59,059 nucleotides of DNA from Convivina intestini (GCF_003096575.1 NZ_QEKT01000010.1:1-59059); one strand, 5' to 3'. Shown: positions 47,528 to 56,984, numbered from the stretch's first letter. Numbers and translations: made by a program. The notes: generated from the letters alone by a model not told the origin.

Positions 47528-48229
47528 TTAATTAACACCCCAAAGCATCGGAATCAACGCCACCGCATTATTAATCATATGTACGGTAATTGAGGCCTCA
47601 ATTTTATCCGTTTTAGCGAAGACATAGGCTAAAATCATCCCCATCGTAGCATACAAGGCAAAACTAATCGGGTTGGAGCTAAGATGAACACTGGAAAACA
47701 AGAGCCCACTAATGATAATGACATAGACTGGCTTCAAATTAACCAAGATTCCCTTCATTAGAAAACCTCGAAAAATTAACTCCTCCACAATTGGGGCAAC
47801 AAAAGTTCCAAATATACAAGCTGTCACTAAAATAATTGAATTATGACTCATTAAGGTTTGAAGGACGACATCATTGGCCGTATCTTCTTGACCGTAAATT
47901 TTACTGTTTAAGAAAATAAAGGCTTGCGACATCACGACCGTCACCAGATAACTACCAATAATCAGATAAAGATTTGACTTAGTTATTTTATGGCTGACTT
48001 GTTGATAAACCTTTTGGTAGCAATACCAGGCATACCAAATAATCAGCGCAACCGCCACTAGGCTGCAAATTAGGATAAAAATTATCCATGGCAAACTCAA
48101 ATGTGGCAGGGCCAACATAGTCATAGGTACTTCAGCCAGTTGATATAAAAACAGCAACAAAACCAACAGCCCAATCCGTTTCAAATACGTCTGCCACCGA
48201 ATCGGCTTTTTTTCTTTCACAAAAAACAT
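47528..48229 (-). CDS. CPBP family intramembrane metalloprotease
   Basis: 233 aa; AGAGGAG before ATG 48229. Motifs EELIFRGFLMKG, FSSVHLSSN (His) and HMINN, and about seven TM segments. Very similar in layout to 32850-33542 and to the broken gene at 29649. No adjacent bacteriocin gene. It is divergent from the membrane protein gene at 48360. Confidence 0.88.
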   Translation of the reverse strand: MFFVKEKKPIRWQTYLKRIGLLVLLLFLYQLAEVPMTMLALPHLSLPWIIFILICSLVAVALIIWYAWYCYQKVYQQVSHKITKSNLYLIIGSYLVTVVMSQAFIFLNSKIYGQEDTANDVVLQTLMSHNSIILVTACIFGTFVAPIVEELIFRGFLMKGILVNLKPVYVIIISGLLFSSVHLSSNPISFALYATMGMILAYVFAKTDKIEASITVHMINNAVALIPMLWGVN

Positions 48230-48359
48230 GTTTCCACTCTCCTCTAAAAAATAACTTAATATACTTTATTTTATATAATAACTCGTTAAAGTCAAATATG
48301 TTTAACTTTTAGTATTTTATAGTATACTTAATGTGACCTAAATTTAGAGAGGGAAGTCT

Positions 48360-48800
48360 ATGTTAAAAAACAATAAAGATCGCTGGGGACGCGACGAATT
48401 TCAGGTCGCTGAAACCGGTAAAATTGATACCCGCGGCTTATATATTGCCATGGGCTTACTGCTAATACTAATGGTATTAGCGCTATTTAAAATTCATTGG
48501 GCCGCCACTGAAACACAGCTGTTCTTCATTCTGGCCGTACTAACTATTCACCAGGCCGTGGAACAAACCTTGCGCTCAACCGATACTCTGCTATTAAAAA
48601 TACCAAAGCAATATCAGCTCATCATAGCAATTGCCTTTTTACTATCTGGTATTTCGTACCTCCATCATTTCTTATCCCAACCATCATTCCTACATCATCA
48701 AATCACCTTTGTGGCCATGCTAAATCTCATGGTTGGCATCTTCATGACCATCTACGCCGGATGTATCGGCTGGATGCTGTATAGAGGAAAAAAGAACTAG
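48360..48800 (+). CDS. Membrane protein paired with XRE regulator
   Basis: 146 aa; GAGAGGGAAG before ATG 48360. N-terminal polar segment KNNKDRWGRDEFQV, then four TM segments (IAMGLLLILMVLALF, LFFILAVLTIHQAVEQ, LIIAIAFLLSGISYL, LNLMVGIFMTIYAGCIGWML). The DEx-RD N-terminus and the direct abutment with a small XRE gene are characteristic of the DUF6442/DUF2178-like partner of YozG-type regulators. Function unknown; presumably the membrane partner or target of the regulator. Confidence 0.75.
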   Translation: MLKNNKDRWGRDEFQVAETGKIDTRGLYIAMGLLLILMVLALFKIHWAATETQLFFILAVLTIHQAVEQTLRSTDTLLLKIPKQYQLIIAIAFLLSGISYLHHFLSQPSFLHHQITFVAMLNLMVGIFMTIYAGCIGWMLYRGKKN

Positions 48801-49001
48801 ATGAATAATCAAAAAAATCTAAAAATTAAAGCGGCTCGTACATTAGCAGGATTAACCCAAGCCGACCTGGCCAAGGCTGTGGGCGTTTCTCGCCAAACCA
48901 TTATCGCCGTAGAGTCCGGAAAGTATAATCCAACCATTAATCTTTGTATCGACATTTGTAAGGCGTTGAATAAGACCCTAGACCAATTATTTTGGGAATA
49001 A
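48801..49001 (+). CDS. Small XRE-family regulator (YozG/YgzD type)
   Basis: 66 aa, essentially a single Cro/C1 helix-turn-helix: [37 protein letters not shown], then [19 protein letters not shown]. The start codon follows directly on the stop of the preceding membrane protein gene (TAGATG), so they are cotranscribed and translationally coupled. Probably autoregulates the pair. Confidence 0.88.
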   Translation: MNNQKNLKIKAARTLAGLTQADLAKAVGVSRQTIIAVESGKYNPTINLCIDICKALNKTLDQLFWE

Positions 49002-49084
49002 GGAGTCGGAAAAAGTATGAGGACAGCAGAAATACTTCGATAAATATCGCTAGCATAAGAACTTTATTAATTGGGAGAAAAACG

Positions 49085-49996
49085 ATGATTAATCCAAAAG
49101 ATTTACCAAGTTCAGCAACTTTTCAATGGTTAGATATTGTTAATTTAGATCAAACAGATATTGCCAAGTTAACCGATACCTATAACTTAACGAAAACCAT
49201 GATTGGCTATCTAACCGACAGTAACGAGCGGCCCCATTACGATTATGATGCCCCGCTCAATTCTGATTTATTCGTGTATGATATGCCCATCTGGAGCCAA
49301 GATGAGAGCGGTGAAACCCATTTTACCGCTGAGTCCGTCAAATTCTTAGTGATTGACAACACCTTGTTGAGTTTTCATTCAGACAAAGTCAACTATATGT
49401 TTGATACCCTCCCAACGACCACTAACACACAGAATCTACCAACCTTTTTATTGAATATTTTTCTATCTTCAACGCAGTATTTTCACCAGGCCATTAAGGA
49501 ATTGGACGGTGTCCGCATCAAATTAGATGCCCGCATTAATCGTGATATTACCAAGGATGAACTAATCGACGTCGCCACCGTACAAAAAAGCATCGTCTAT
49601 CTGGCCAGCTCAATTGACAACAATAACTTGCTGTGGCAAAGTCTCCAAAATAATCAGCATTTCATTGCCGGTCAGAAGCCTTTACTAGCCATCGTCGATG
49701 ACATCCTCATTGAATCTAACCAATCCATCCAAATGATTACAACTTCGCAAAAAATCATTGAAACCCTGTCAGCCACTGCCAACAGCATTATGGATAGTAA
49801 TCTAAATGATTCGATGAAATTTTTAACTGTCTGGTCAATTATCCTCACGGTACCAGCCATTATGACCGGCTTCTTTGGTATGAACGTCGGCTTACCCTTT
49901 GGTCATAGCAATTTTGACTGGGTAACGGTCATTATTATCACCCTAATTATCATGATGGCTTTAGTCGCTTATATGAAAAAGAAAAAGATAATTTAA
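49085..49996 (+). CDS. CorA family magnesium/divalent cation transporter
   Basis: 303 aa from ATG 49085; GGGAG is 9 bases upstream, and an earlier in-frame start overlaps the XRE gene without a site. Large N-terminal cytoplasmic alpha/beta and long-helix domain, then two C-terminal TM segments with the pore motif GMN (FFGMNVGLP, about residue 262) and a basic KKKKII tail. Length and order fit CorA. It forms a pentameric channel importing Mg2+ or related ions. Confidence 0.92.
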   Translation: MINPKDLPSSATFQWLDIVNLDQTDIAKLTDTYNLTKTMIGYLTDSNERPHYDYDAPLNSDLFVYDMPIWSQDESGETHFTAESVKFLVIDNTLLSFHSDKVNYMFDTLPTTTNTQNLPTFLLNIFLSSTQYFHQAIKELDGVRIKLDARINRDITKDELIDVATVQKSIVYLASSIDNNNLLWQSLQNNQHFIAGQKPLLAIVDDILIESNQSIQMITTSQKIIETLSATANSIMDSNLNDSMKFLTVWSIILTVPAIMTGFFGMNVGLPFGHSNFDWVTVIIITLIIMMALVAYMKKKKII

Positions 49997-50014
49997 CACC
50001 ATCTTCACTATATT

Positions 50015-50042
50015 AAAAAGCCGATAAAATTATCGGCTTTTT
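50015..50042. terminator. Bidirectional terminator
   Basis: AAAAAGCCGATA-AAAT-TATCGGCTTTTT between the convergent CorA and TraX-like genes. Confidence 0.9.
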
Positions 50043-50054
50043 AATATATTTTAC

Positions 50055-50846
50055 TTATGAAAACCACTGCGAACTAACAAAGCAGGAGATTGCATACAAA
50101 ATCCAGATATGGATTGGATAGAAGAGATAAAAGAAATTACGCATCCCCGGACCCTTTTGTCCGTTGTAAAGGAGTATCGGAATAATGGCCAACACCATAA
50201 ACCACTGGCTAGTCCCAAAGGCTAACGAACCAATCATTGCTCCCAGGGCAATCACAGCGCTTTGGACGAGGCGGTTGTTTCTGAAACAATACAATAGAGG
50301 AATCATGTAAATTAGGAAACTATTTTCAGCAGTTAACATGCTGGGTACCAAGGCCGTATAGCCTAAAATAACTGGTATGGGTAGCATGGTCATAAAGACC
50401 ATCGGTAGTGCCAATAAAATTGGTAGTAACAGTAGACCAATGCCTTTCCACAGGTCAGCCTTATGTTTATTAACTCGATATTCGACAATAAAGTCGACCC
50501 CATACATCAGAATCACACCCAAAAACAGATCACGGAAAATGTTATTGGATAGGCCAAAGTTTTCCATCGGTCCGGTGTGTGCTATCCAATCACTTAAGAG
50601 CGGACTACCCAAGCTCATCACAACTGTCCCGATGTAAAGTCGTGATAAATATTTCCCTTTATTACGTGTGTGAGAAAAGCCAATTACACTGACAAAGAAA
50701 AACATGGTCGCCACCGGCCGACCGAACCAATCTACCCAACTGGGTACCGTATAAAAAAACATTTGATGAATATGATCAATCACCATCAAAATGATTCCAA
50801 TAACTTTGATGTCAAAAGTGGTGAATCCTTTTTTCAAGATAGACAT
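50055..50846 (-). CDS. TraX family membrane protein
   Basis: 263 aa from ATG 50846 (GGAAGGGAC upstream; 48 further codons are open but start without a site). Begins with the family pattern FDIKVIGIILMVIDHIHQMF and continues with GRPVATMFFFVSVIGFSHT, then eight or so TM segments. TraX acetylates F-pilin in plasmids, but chromosomal Gram-positive members are of unknown function, possibly acyltransferases modifying surface peptides or glycans. Monocistronic. Confidence 0.88.
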   Translation of the reverse strand: MSILKKGFTTFDIKVIGIILMVIDHIHQMFFYTVPSWVDWFGRPVATMFFFVSVIGFSHTRNKGKYLSRLYIGTVVMSLGSPLLSDWIAHTGPMENFGLSNNIFRDLFLGVILMYGVDFIVEYRVNKHKADLWKGIGLLLLPILLALPMVFMTMLPIPVILGYTALVPSMLTAENSFLIYMIPLLYCFRNNRLVQSAVIALGAMIGSLAFGTSQWFMVLAIIPILLYNGQKGPGMRNFFYLFYPIHIWILYAISCFVSSQWFS

Positions 50847-51287
50847 AGCAGGTGTCCCTTCCAAAACTGTTGTTATGCTTACATAAATTGAGTATACAGA
50901 TGTATGTAAGAAATTAAGCTTACAGTTTGTTAGGTTACAGAAAATGCCAAATAAGTAACCAAATATGCCCAAAATACCTGAAATCACCACATTTTAATTG
51001 ACTACCCGGTAAAATACTGGTATCAACCGATAACTTGGTATATGCTGTGGGCAGGGAGGTTTAAAAAGTATTATCCAAATAGGGAAGAGGGGGCGATTAA
51101 CAGCTTAGATAAATGCGGATTGGATTAGCTTATCACTGCTAAATCAAGCTCTAAGAGGCTTTATCACAGCACTTTTACAATTTAATAGTTTTGGTTTACA
51201 AGTATTTGCTAAATTCATCCGCAAATAAATAGTAGAGCAATCGAGAATTTATTTGTTACGACACATTAATTGTGAGGAGGAATTTTT
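50847..51287. other. Intergenic region upstream of mntH
   Basis: About 440 bp between divergent genes. Holds a 16-bp sequence (50919-50934) also found at 10465-10480, and a leader for mntH containing purine-rich GGGAAGAGGGGGCG (51082-51095) and weak hairpins. I looked for a yybP-ykoY manganese riboswitch and do not see its consensus. A -10-like TATACA (50894-50899) faces the minus-strand gene region. Confidence 0.4.
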
Positions 51288-52868
51288 GTGGCAGAGAATG
51301 TAAAAAAACACCATTTCATAGAATATGCGAATGGTAAATCACTACAAGAGATTAACGGAACGGTCGAGGTGCCCAAAGACATCGGTTTTTGGAAAACCTT
51401 ATTCATGTATTCCGGACCTGGCGCCCTAGTTGCCGTCGGTTATATGGATCCCGGTAACTGGTCAACCTCAATCACCGGTGGACAATCGTTCCAATACTTA
51501 TTGATGTCCATTATTTTGATTTCATCTTTAATTGCCATGTTGTTACAGTATATGGCTTCCAAACTCGGAATCGTCAGTCAAATGGATTTGGCCCAGGCCA
51601 TTCGAGCCCGGACCAGTAAAACCCTAGGAATTGTTTTATGGATATCGACCGAATTAGCCATCATGGCGACTGATATTGCTGAGGTTATTGGTGGGGCGAT
51701 TGCCTTGTATCTTTTGTTCCACATTCCAATTCTACTTGCGGTTTTGATTACCGTTTTAGATGTCTTGGTGCTATTGTTACTGACCGCCATTGGTTTTCGA
51801 AAAATTGAAGCCATCGTGGTCTGCTTAATTTGTGTTATCTTTTTGGTCTTCGCCTATGAAGTCGCCTTGTCCAATCCGGACTGGTTGGCGGTTATGAAAG
51901 GCTTAGTCCCAAGTATTGATACCGTTAAACAAACCCCTGAAGTTGGTGGTATCACGCCTTTGAGTGGAGCTTTAGGAATCATCGGAGCGACTGTCATGCC
52001 CCACAACTTGTATCTGCACTCATCAATTTCACAAACTCGAAAAGTGAACCATGATGATGTTGAAGATGTGGCTCGGGCCGTGAAGTTTTCATCTATGGAT
52101 TCCAATATCCAGCTGACCATGGCCTTCTTCGTTAACGCCTTGTTGCTAATCATGGGAGTGGCCGTCTTCAAGTCGGGGGCCGTCCAAGATCCTTCATTCT
52201 TTGGTTTGTTTCAAGCCTTAAAGGATCCGGCCTTTATGAGTAATAGCATTTTAGCCGACGTGGCTAAAACTGGTATTCTATCAACTTTGTTTGCCGTTGC
52301 CCTATTGGCCTCTGGACAAAATTCAACCATTACTGGTACTCTAACTGGACAGGTGGTCATGGAAGGGTTCATCCACATGCGCATGCCACTGTGGGCTCGT
52401 CGCTTAATCACCCGTGTTCTTTCAATTATTCCGGTAGTTATTTGTGTGATGCTAACTAGCCGTAATTCAAAGATTGATCAACACGAAGCCTTAAACGAAT
52501 TAATGAACAATTCTCAGGTCTTTCTAGCCTTGGCCTTGCCATTTTCAATGTTGCCTTTGCTAATGTTTACCAACAGTGCCACTGAAATGCAAGGAAAACG
52601 ATTTGCCAACGCCCTTTGGGTTAAAATTTCTGGGTGGGTATCCGTGATTGTGCTGATTATGCTCAATATGTACAACCTGCCAACTTCAATTCTTGGTTTC
52701 TTCGGCGATAATCCTTCCGATAGCGAAACCTTGATATCAAATATCATCGCTTATAGCGCCATCGTTGGTATTTTGGCCTTATTGGCTTGGGTGCTTTACG
52801 ATTTGCACAAAACAAATCTAGAATTTAGCCGCCGAGAAGAAGCTGAAAAAGTATCTGAAAAACTTTAA
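51288..52868 (+). CDS. mntH: Nramp family Mn2+/H+ symporter MntH
   Basis: 526 aa, GTG start at 51288 with AGGAGG 8 bases upstream. Eleven or so TM segments. The metal-site motifs are present: DPGNWST in TM1 (about residue 58) and MPHNLYLHSS in TM6 (about 235), with Nramp signature region ASGQNSTITGTLTGQVVMEGF (about 345). Proton-driven manganese uptake is important in lactic bacteria that use Mn for oxidative defence. Monocistronic with double terminators; probably Mn-responsive, but no operator was identified. Confidence 0.95.
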   Translation: MAENVKKHHFIEYANGKSLQEINGTVEVPKDIGFWKTLFMYSGPGALVAVGYMDPGNWSTSITGGQSFQYLLMSIILISSLIAMLLQYMASKLGIVSQMDLAQAIRARTSKTLGIVLWISTELAIMATDIAEVIGGAIALYLLFHIPILLAVLITVLDVLVLLLLTAIGFRKIEAIVVCLICVIFLVFAYEVALSNPDWLAVMKGLVPSIDTVKQTPEVGGITPLSGALGIIGATVMPHNLYLHSSISQTRKVNHDDVEDVARAVKFSSMDSNIQLTMAFFVNALLLIMGVAVFKSGAVQDPSFFGLFQALKDPAFMSNSILADVAKTGILSTLFAVALLASGQNSTITGTLTGQVVMEGFIHMRMPLWARRLITRVLSIIPVVICVMLTSRNSKIDQHEALNELMNNSQVFLALALPFSMLPLLMFTNSATEMQGKRFANALWVKISGWVSVIVLIMLNMYNLPTSILGFFGDNPSDSETLISNIIAYSAIVGILALLAWVLYDLHKTNLEFSRREEAEKVSEKL

Positions 52869-52878
52869 CTTCTAAATA

Positions 52879-52910
52879 AGACAACCATGATGGTTGTGAG
52901 TGTCTTTTTT
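52879..52910 (+). terminator. Terminator of mntH
   Basis: ACAACCAT-G-ATGGTTGT within AGACA...TGTCT, followed by TTTTTT. Confidence 0.65.
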
Positions 52911-52924
52911 GGAATTTAATGAAT

Positions 52925-52957
52925 AAACGCTATCGTCAGTAGTGACGGTAGCGTTTT
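52925..52957. terminator. Second terminator after mntH
   Basis: AAACGCTATCGTCA pairs with TGACGGTAGCGTTTTT (one G-U), loop GTAG. Confidence 0.85.
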
Positions 52958-53189
52958 TGGGGTGATTTAGCGTTCGGACCCATATGATAAAATATTAACA
53001 ATGGTATCAATAACTTTAAGATTCCAAAGTATGTTCTATTTTACAAAAGGGAGGGAGTACTTCAGGTTAGATAAAATATTTTTTCACTTAGTTCATCATT
53101 TCAATGGATATTAGTACGAGCTGAATAAAGAAATTTACAAATATAGGTGGTGTAACTTTTTTTACTCAGCTTTTTATTGAGGAAGGGTC

Positions 53190-53882
53190 ATGTCGAAATT
53201 TATTCAAAAAACAACATTTTTACTTATTCAAATTGCATTACTTATAGCCTTATCAAAAACAATCAAATTAACGAATTTAATACAAAATAAAACAATTAGT
53301 TTTTTTATCTTCTTGGGAATTTTAGCGTTATATATTTTGGCTATATGGCTTTCAAAGAAAATAAGTACAGATGTTTTAAAAGTTAATTTACAATTTTCTC
53401 GTATAAATGCAGATGAGCTGTGGCTAATTGTAAAAACTTATTTAATACAGATTACTGCAACTATTCTAATCAACTTATTAGCTATACATTTTATAGGACA
53501 TGTTAAACAAGTCAATCAAGATAATATTAATCACTTTTTATCCCAGCTAAGCCCGGCAAACCTTTTACTAGCGGTCATGTATGCTGCAGTGGTTGGCCCC
53601 ATCTTGGAAGAATTTGTATTCCGAGGCTACTTAATGAACGCCTTTTTTAAACCAAATCAACAACTTTATAAAATTCTATTATCGGCGTTCTTGTTTGCCA
53701 TCCCGCATATGCACTCCATCTTCCTTACACCAGCAACCATTCCCACTTTTCTTAGCTACTTGGTATTAGGATTATCTTTTGGGTATGTATATAGTCGATC
53801 CAATAAAATTACGGTTAGTATGGGACTGCATATACTGAACAATACAATTTCTCTAATTCCTGTATTTCTTTTTATGAATTAG
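53190..53882 (+). CDS. CPBP family intramembrane metalloprotease (divergent paralogue)
   Basis: 230 aa; GAGGAAGGG before ATG 53190. More AT-rich than its paralogues and with a different N-terminus (two TM segments, then KKISTDVLKVNL). Motifs: EEFVFRGYLMNAF, IPHMHS and HILNN. Roles as for the family: membrane protease or bacteriocin immunity. Single gene followed by a terminator-like AAAAGC-TAAC-GGCTTTT (53888-53906). Confidence 0.87.
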   Translation: MSKFIQKTTFLLIQIALLIALSKTIKLTNLIQNKTISFFIFLGILALYILAIWLSKKISTDVLKVNLQFSRINADELWLIVKTYLIQITATILINLLAIHFIGHVKQVNQDNINHFLSQLSPANLLLAVMYAAVVGPILEEFVFRGYLMNAFFKPNQQLYKILLSAFLFAIPHMHSIFLTPATIPTFLSYLVLGLSFGYVYSRSNKITVSMGLHILNNTISLIPVFLFMN

Positions 53883-54028
53883 TTACGAAAAGCTAACGGC
53901 TTTTCTGTTTAAATCAAATTTTCCACTTTTAATGATAATTATGAAATGCTTTTTTATAAAAAAGCTACTATGAACAATGTTGTTTATGGTAGTTATTACT
54001 TAATTATTTTTAGTTAAATGACCAATTA

Positions 54029-54066
54029 AAAGGGCAAACATCAGCATATTAATGTTTGCCTTTTTA
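54029..54066. terminator. Terminator of DUF4811/DHA2 operon
   Basis: AAGGGCAAACAT...AATGTTTGCCTTTTT; 10-bp stem, bidirectional, 28 bp after the stop at 54094. Confidence 0.8.
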
Positions 54067-54093
54067 TTTTGAACAATTTCATACAGACATGGG

Positions 54094-54636
54094 TTACTTT
54101 TCCATCACTTGCCAATTTTCTGGAACCTGTAACGTATATTTTATTGATACTGTATTATCTTCATTTTTATGATGGAAAAGATTTTTCCATAAGTCAGATT
54201 TATAAGTCCAATTGGTCGTTACTGTCTTTATTTGCGCGTTTTCAATGTTTATTTTTTCATAATTACTCGTCGTCTTTGCTGTTTCCACAGTATTACTTGT
54301 ATCAGGGGCAAAGTGTGGACTCGCTTTTGCATCAGATTCAGAATTCTTATAAATTAAAACATAGTTATTCGAGCCAATCTTTTTTACAGCAACTGCCTTA
54401 ATAGGTGATTGGGTAGGCGTCACGGCATAAACTTGCTTCGTTGTGGTTGTTGAAGTTTTTTCCATACCAACATGGCTATTCATATTGGCTGAAAGCAAAA
54501 CGATGGCAATGGTAGTTAGGAGGGCAAAGACACCACCTAATGTGTAACGAACAACCTTATTCCCAATTAAAAAGATGGAAAGAAAAGTTAATACCGTTAA
54601 TGCAGCAATAATCCAAATTATCATCTTATTTGCCAT
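54094..54636 (-). CDS. DUF4811 family membrane protein
   Basis: 180 aa. Two N-terminal TM segments (MIIWIIAALTVLTFLSIFLIG and YTLGGVFALLTTIAIVLL) then an extracytoplasmic domain with KKIGSNNYVLIYKNSES and a C-terminal KYTLQVPENWQVMEK. ATG 54636 overlaps the end of the DHA2 gene by 11 bp; an alternative ATG at 54624 is better spaced from AAGGA. DUF4811 genes in Lactobacillaceae regularly follow DHA2 drug exporters, so it is probably an accessory of the pump (inference). Confidence 0.85.
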   Translation of the reverse strand: MANKMIIWIIAALTVLTFLSIFLIGNKVVRYTLGGVFALLTTIAIVLLSANMNSHVGMEKTSTTTTKQVYAVTPTQSPIKAVAVKKIGSNNYVLIYKNSESDAKASPHFAPDTSNTVETAKTTSNYEKINIENAQIKTVTTNWTYKSDLWKNLFHHKNEDNTVSIKYTLQVPENWQVMEK

Positions 54637-56104
54637 CCTTTTGGTTATTTTTCATAAAGAAGACAAAGATAAAGCCAATAATGGCGAAAATCAATGAAAT
54701 CAAGAAGGCCGTTTGAAATCCGTCCATCGAAGCGTTTAAAACTTTACCAGCATACTGAACGGGATCTGTTTTCTTTAGTGAAGAACTTGGTGTGTTGTTA
54801 TTAATTACATTCTGGACAATTGATGTTAACAGGGCCACGACAACAGATGACGAAACTTGACGGAGGGTGTTGTTGGCTGCCGTTCCATCGGCTCCCTTTT
54901 CATCAGGTAAAGCACCCATAGCTGCCGTTGTTAATGGCATCATTACAAGTGCAATTCCAGCCATGCGCAAAGCATAAAGAACGGAGATAACAACTGTCGG
55001 AGTTGTTTCATTTAAGAAGATATAGGGGACAGTTCCAAGCGTTAGCACGCCAAATCCGAAGAAACAAAGGAGTTTCACGCCGACTTTGTTATACAAAATA
55101 CCAGCAACAGGTGACATAAAGCCCATGAAGAGGGCGCCCCACATCAGCGTAATACCAGAATCTAAGGCACTAAGACCACGTACATTTTGCAGGTAGGTTG
55201 GTAGCATCATTTCGACACCATACATCGCCATGGTTGCCAATAAGAGGGCAATCGTTGGAATTGTAAACTCTTTTTTTGTAAAAACGCGCATGTCTAGGAA
55301 AGGCACTGGTAATTTTAGCTGACGCCATACAAAGACCACTAAGAGGAGCATCCCAGCAACAATTGGGGCAATAACCTGTCCAAAATCACCCCAACCTTGT
55401 GAGGCAACGTTAGTGAAGCCCCAGAGAAAGAGTCCAAATCCAATCACTGATAGAACTAGCGAAGCATAATCTAGTTTTAACTGCTTTGTTTCCATGACAT
55501 TCTTCAACAAGAATGGCGCCAAGATTGTGGCAATAACAATGATGATAAATGGAATAACAAAAATTGAACGCCAATCGTTGGATAAGGTCAACCCTAAAAT
55601 ATTGTGATCCTTTTCAAGAATCCATCCTGTTAGGGTGGGGCCAATAGCAGGTGACATACCAACTACCAAACCCATCAGTCCCATGGCACCGCCACGTTCC
55701 TCCGGATTATACATATTGATAATTAAAACCTGCAACATTGGCATCATTATGCCGACCGCCATAGCAGCCACGATACGGCCTGCCACAAAGAGCCACCACA
55801 TGTCCTTTTGCTCAGGCGTAAACATTGACATGGCCACACCAATTAGTAAAAGAACGTAAGCAATGATATGTAGAATCTTCGTGGGTACCCGATTTGCTAA
55901 ATAAGCTGACAAAGGAATCATCATCCCATTTACAAGTAAGAACCAGGTTGTTGCTTGCTGAGCTGTTGACAGGTCAATATTGAATGCCCTCATTAAAGTT
56001 GGGAGTGCTGTCCCAAGAGAAGTTTGCATCAAAGCTCCCGACATAGCCGCAATCATTAACACTATAAGAATTAACGTACGATTATATGGTCGTTTTTCTT
56101 CCAT
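54626..56104 (-). CDS. DHA2 family MFS multidrug efflux transporter
   Basis: 492 aa with 14 TM segments. DHA2 features: GALMQTSLGTALPTLMRAF at TM1, motif A-like loop after TM2 (ANRVPTK), and motif C GLVVGMSPAIGPTLTGWI in TM5 that marks drug antiporters. EmrB/QacA type. First gene of a two-gene operon with DUF4811, divergent from the TetR regulator at 56243. ATG 56104 preceded by GGAGAAAAT. Confidence 0.93.
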   Translation of the reverse strand: MEEKRPYNRTLILIVLMIAAMSGALMQTSLGTALPTLMRAFNIDLSTAQQATTWFLLVNGMMIPLSAYLANRVPTKILHIIAYVLLLIGVAMSMFTPEQKDMWWLFVAGRIVAAMAVGIMMPMLQVLIINMYNPEERGGAMGLMGLVVGMSPAIGPTLTGWILEKDHNILGLTLSNDWRSIFVIPFIIIVIATILAPFLLKNVMETKQLKLDYASLVLSVIGFGLFLWGFTNVASQGWGDFGQVIAPIVAGMLLLVVFVWRQLKLPVPFLDMRVFTKKEFTIPTIALLLATMAMYGVEMMLPTYLQNVRGLSALDSGITLMWGALFMGFMSPVAGILYNKVGVKLLCFFGFGVLTLGTVPYIFLNETTPTVVISVLYALRMAGIALVMMPLTTAAMGALPDEKGADGTAANNTLRQVSSSVVVALLTSIVQNVINNNTPSSSLKKTDPVQYAGKVLNASMDGFQTAFLISLIFAIIGFIFVFFMKNNQKDGK

Positions 56105-56242
56105 AAATTTTCTCCATTTCTTTATGATACAAAATGTACCACATGAATACTAAAACTATAGTATCAGAAAATTTAAGTGTGTCAATATGTTTCACATGTA
56201 TTCCTTGCTATAATAATTTTAGTAAGTATATCGGAGGAAGCT
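56105..56242. promoter_or_regulatory. Divergent promoter region with CACATG(A/T)AT repeats
   Basis: Between the DHA2 and TetR genes. Contains two related half-sites, CCACATGAATAC (56137-56148) and TTCACATGTATTC (56191-56203), and an extended -10 TGCTATAAT (56206-56214) for the TetR gene. Likely operator for the TetR protein. Confidence 0.5.
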
Positions 56243-56791
56243 ATGAATTACGGTCAGCAAGAAAATGTACGTGTTAAAAATCAAATTGTTGATGGATTAT
56301 TTAAAGAACTCGAAACTAAAAAGTTTTCAGAAATTCGAATTGCTTCTTTAATTAAGTCGGCCGGAGTCGGCCGAGTTTCTTATTATCGTAATTTTGACAA
56401 TAAAGAAGAAATTTTAGACTACTATTTGAAAACAATCATCGAATCTCGACAAAAGCAAAGGAGAACCCAGAATGTCATTTTGACAAAAAAGTCCGTCAAA
56501 CAGGACTTAAGTAGTACATTTTTATTCTTCCTTGAACAAAAAGATCGCTTTCTGCTCCTATTCAATAGTGGGCTTTCCGCCTACGTTATTGAATATTTTC
56601 GTTCTATTTCAAATGAGCTACACCATCAAGATCCACAATTGTCAAACAATCTGTACCTTACTTCATTTTTAACAGGAGCTCTAAGTTCAGTACTATTTGA
56701 ATGGTTACAGCGAAATACGCCCGAAACACCAGATGAAATGGCTGATATCGTACTAAACTTACTACCAAAACAACTCCTTGAAGAAAAATAA
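56243..56791 (+). CDS. TetR/AcrR family transcriptional regulator
   Basis: 182 aa from ATG 56243, chosen because GGAGGAAGC lies 6 bases upstream; 22 codons further upstream are open but overlap the promoter. The helix-turn-helix is IRIASLIKSAGVGRVSYYRNF followed by DNKEEILDYYL; the C-terminal domain (FLLLFNSGLSAYVIEYF, FLTGALSSVLFEWLQRNTPE) resembles the TetR_C_33/DhaS-like group. Divergent from the DHA2 operon and most likely its repressor. Confidence 0.9.
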   Translation: MNYGQQENVRVKNQIVDGLFKELETKKFSEIRIASLIKSAGVGRVSYYRNFDNKEEILDYYLKTIIESRQKQRRTQNVILTKKSVKQDLSSTFLFFLEQKDRFLLLFNSGLSAYVIEYFRSISNELHHQDPQLSNNLYLTSFLTGALSSVLFEWLQRNTPETPDEMADIVLNLLPKQLLEEK

Positions 56792-56869
56792 TAGGAAAAT
56801 TGCGACTAATTGAATACATTTACTCTGTTCTTGTATTGAGCGCTAATTGCATTAAACTGACGTTTTTAA

Positions 56870-56967
56870 TTGCAATAATTGTGTTGACTTAATATAATGC
56901 ATCTGGCCATCAGTAGTAATAATAGTTAATTAAAAAGACACGTAATTTAAGCTTTACGTGTCTTTTA
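56870..56967 (+). promoter_or_regulatory. Orphan promoter followed by terminator, possible small RNA
   Basis: TTGCAA (56870-56875), 17 bases, TATAAT (56893-56898), then a terminator AAAAGACACGTAA-TTTAAGC-TTTACGTGTCTTTT (56932-56967). No ORF fits between them; a transcript of about 65 nt is possible. Confidence 0.45.
56929..56951 (+). repeat. Left copy of direct repeat flanking the second island
   Basis: ATTAAAAAGACAC followed by GTAATTTAAG; the right copy is at 58938-58960 (13 identical bases, then ATAAATTAAG). The pair brackets the structured non-coding stretch and the HEPN-motif gene. Confidence 0.5.
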
Positions 56968-56984
56968 CTTCATTATGATGCATT

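Noticed and set aside
51050-51287. yybP-ykoY manganese riboswitch before mntH
   Set aside because: The purine-rich GGGAAGAGGGGGCG looked suggestive, but the conserved core sequences and paired elements are not found.
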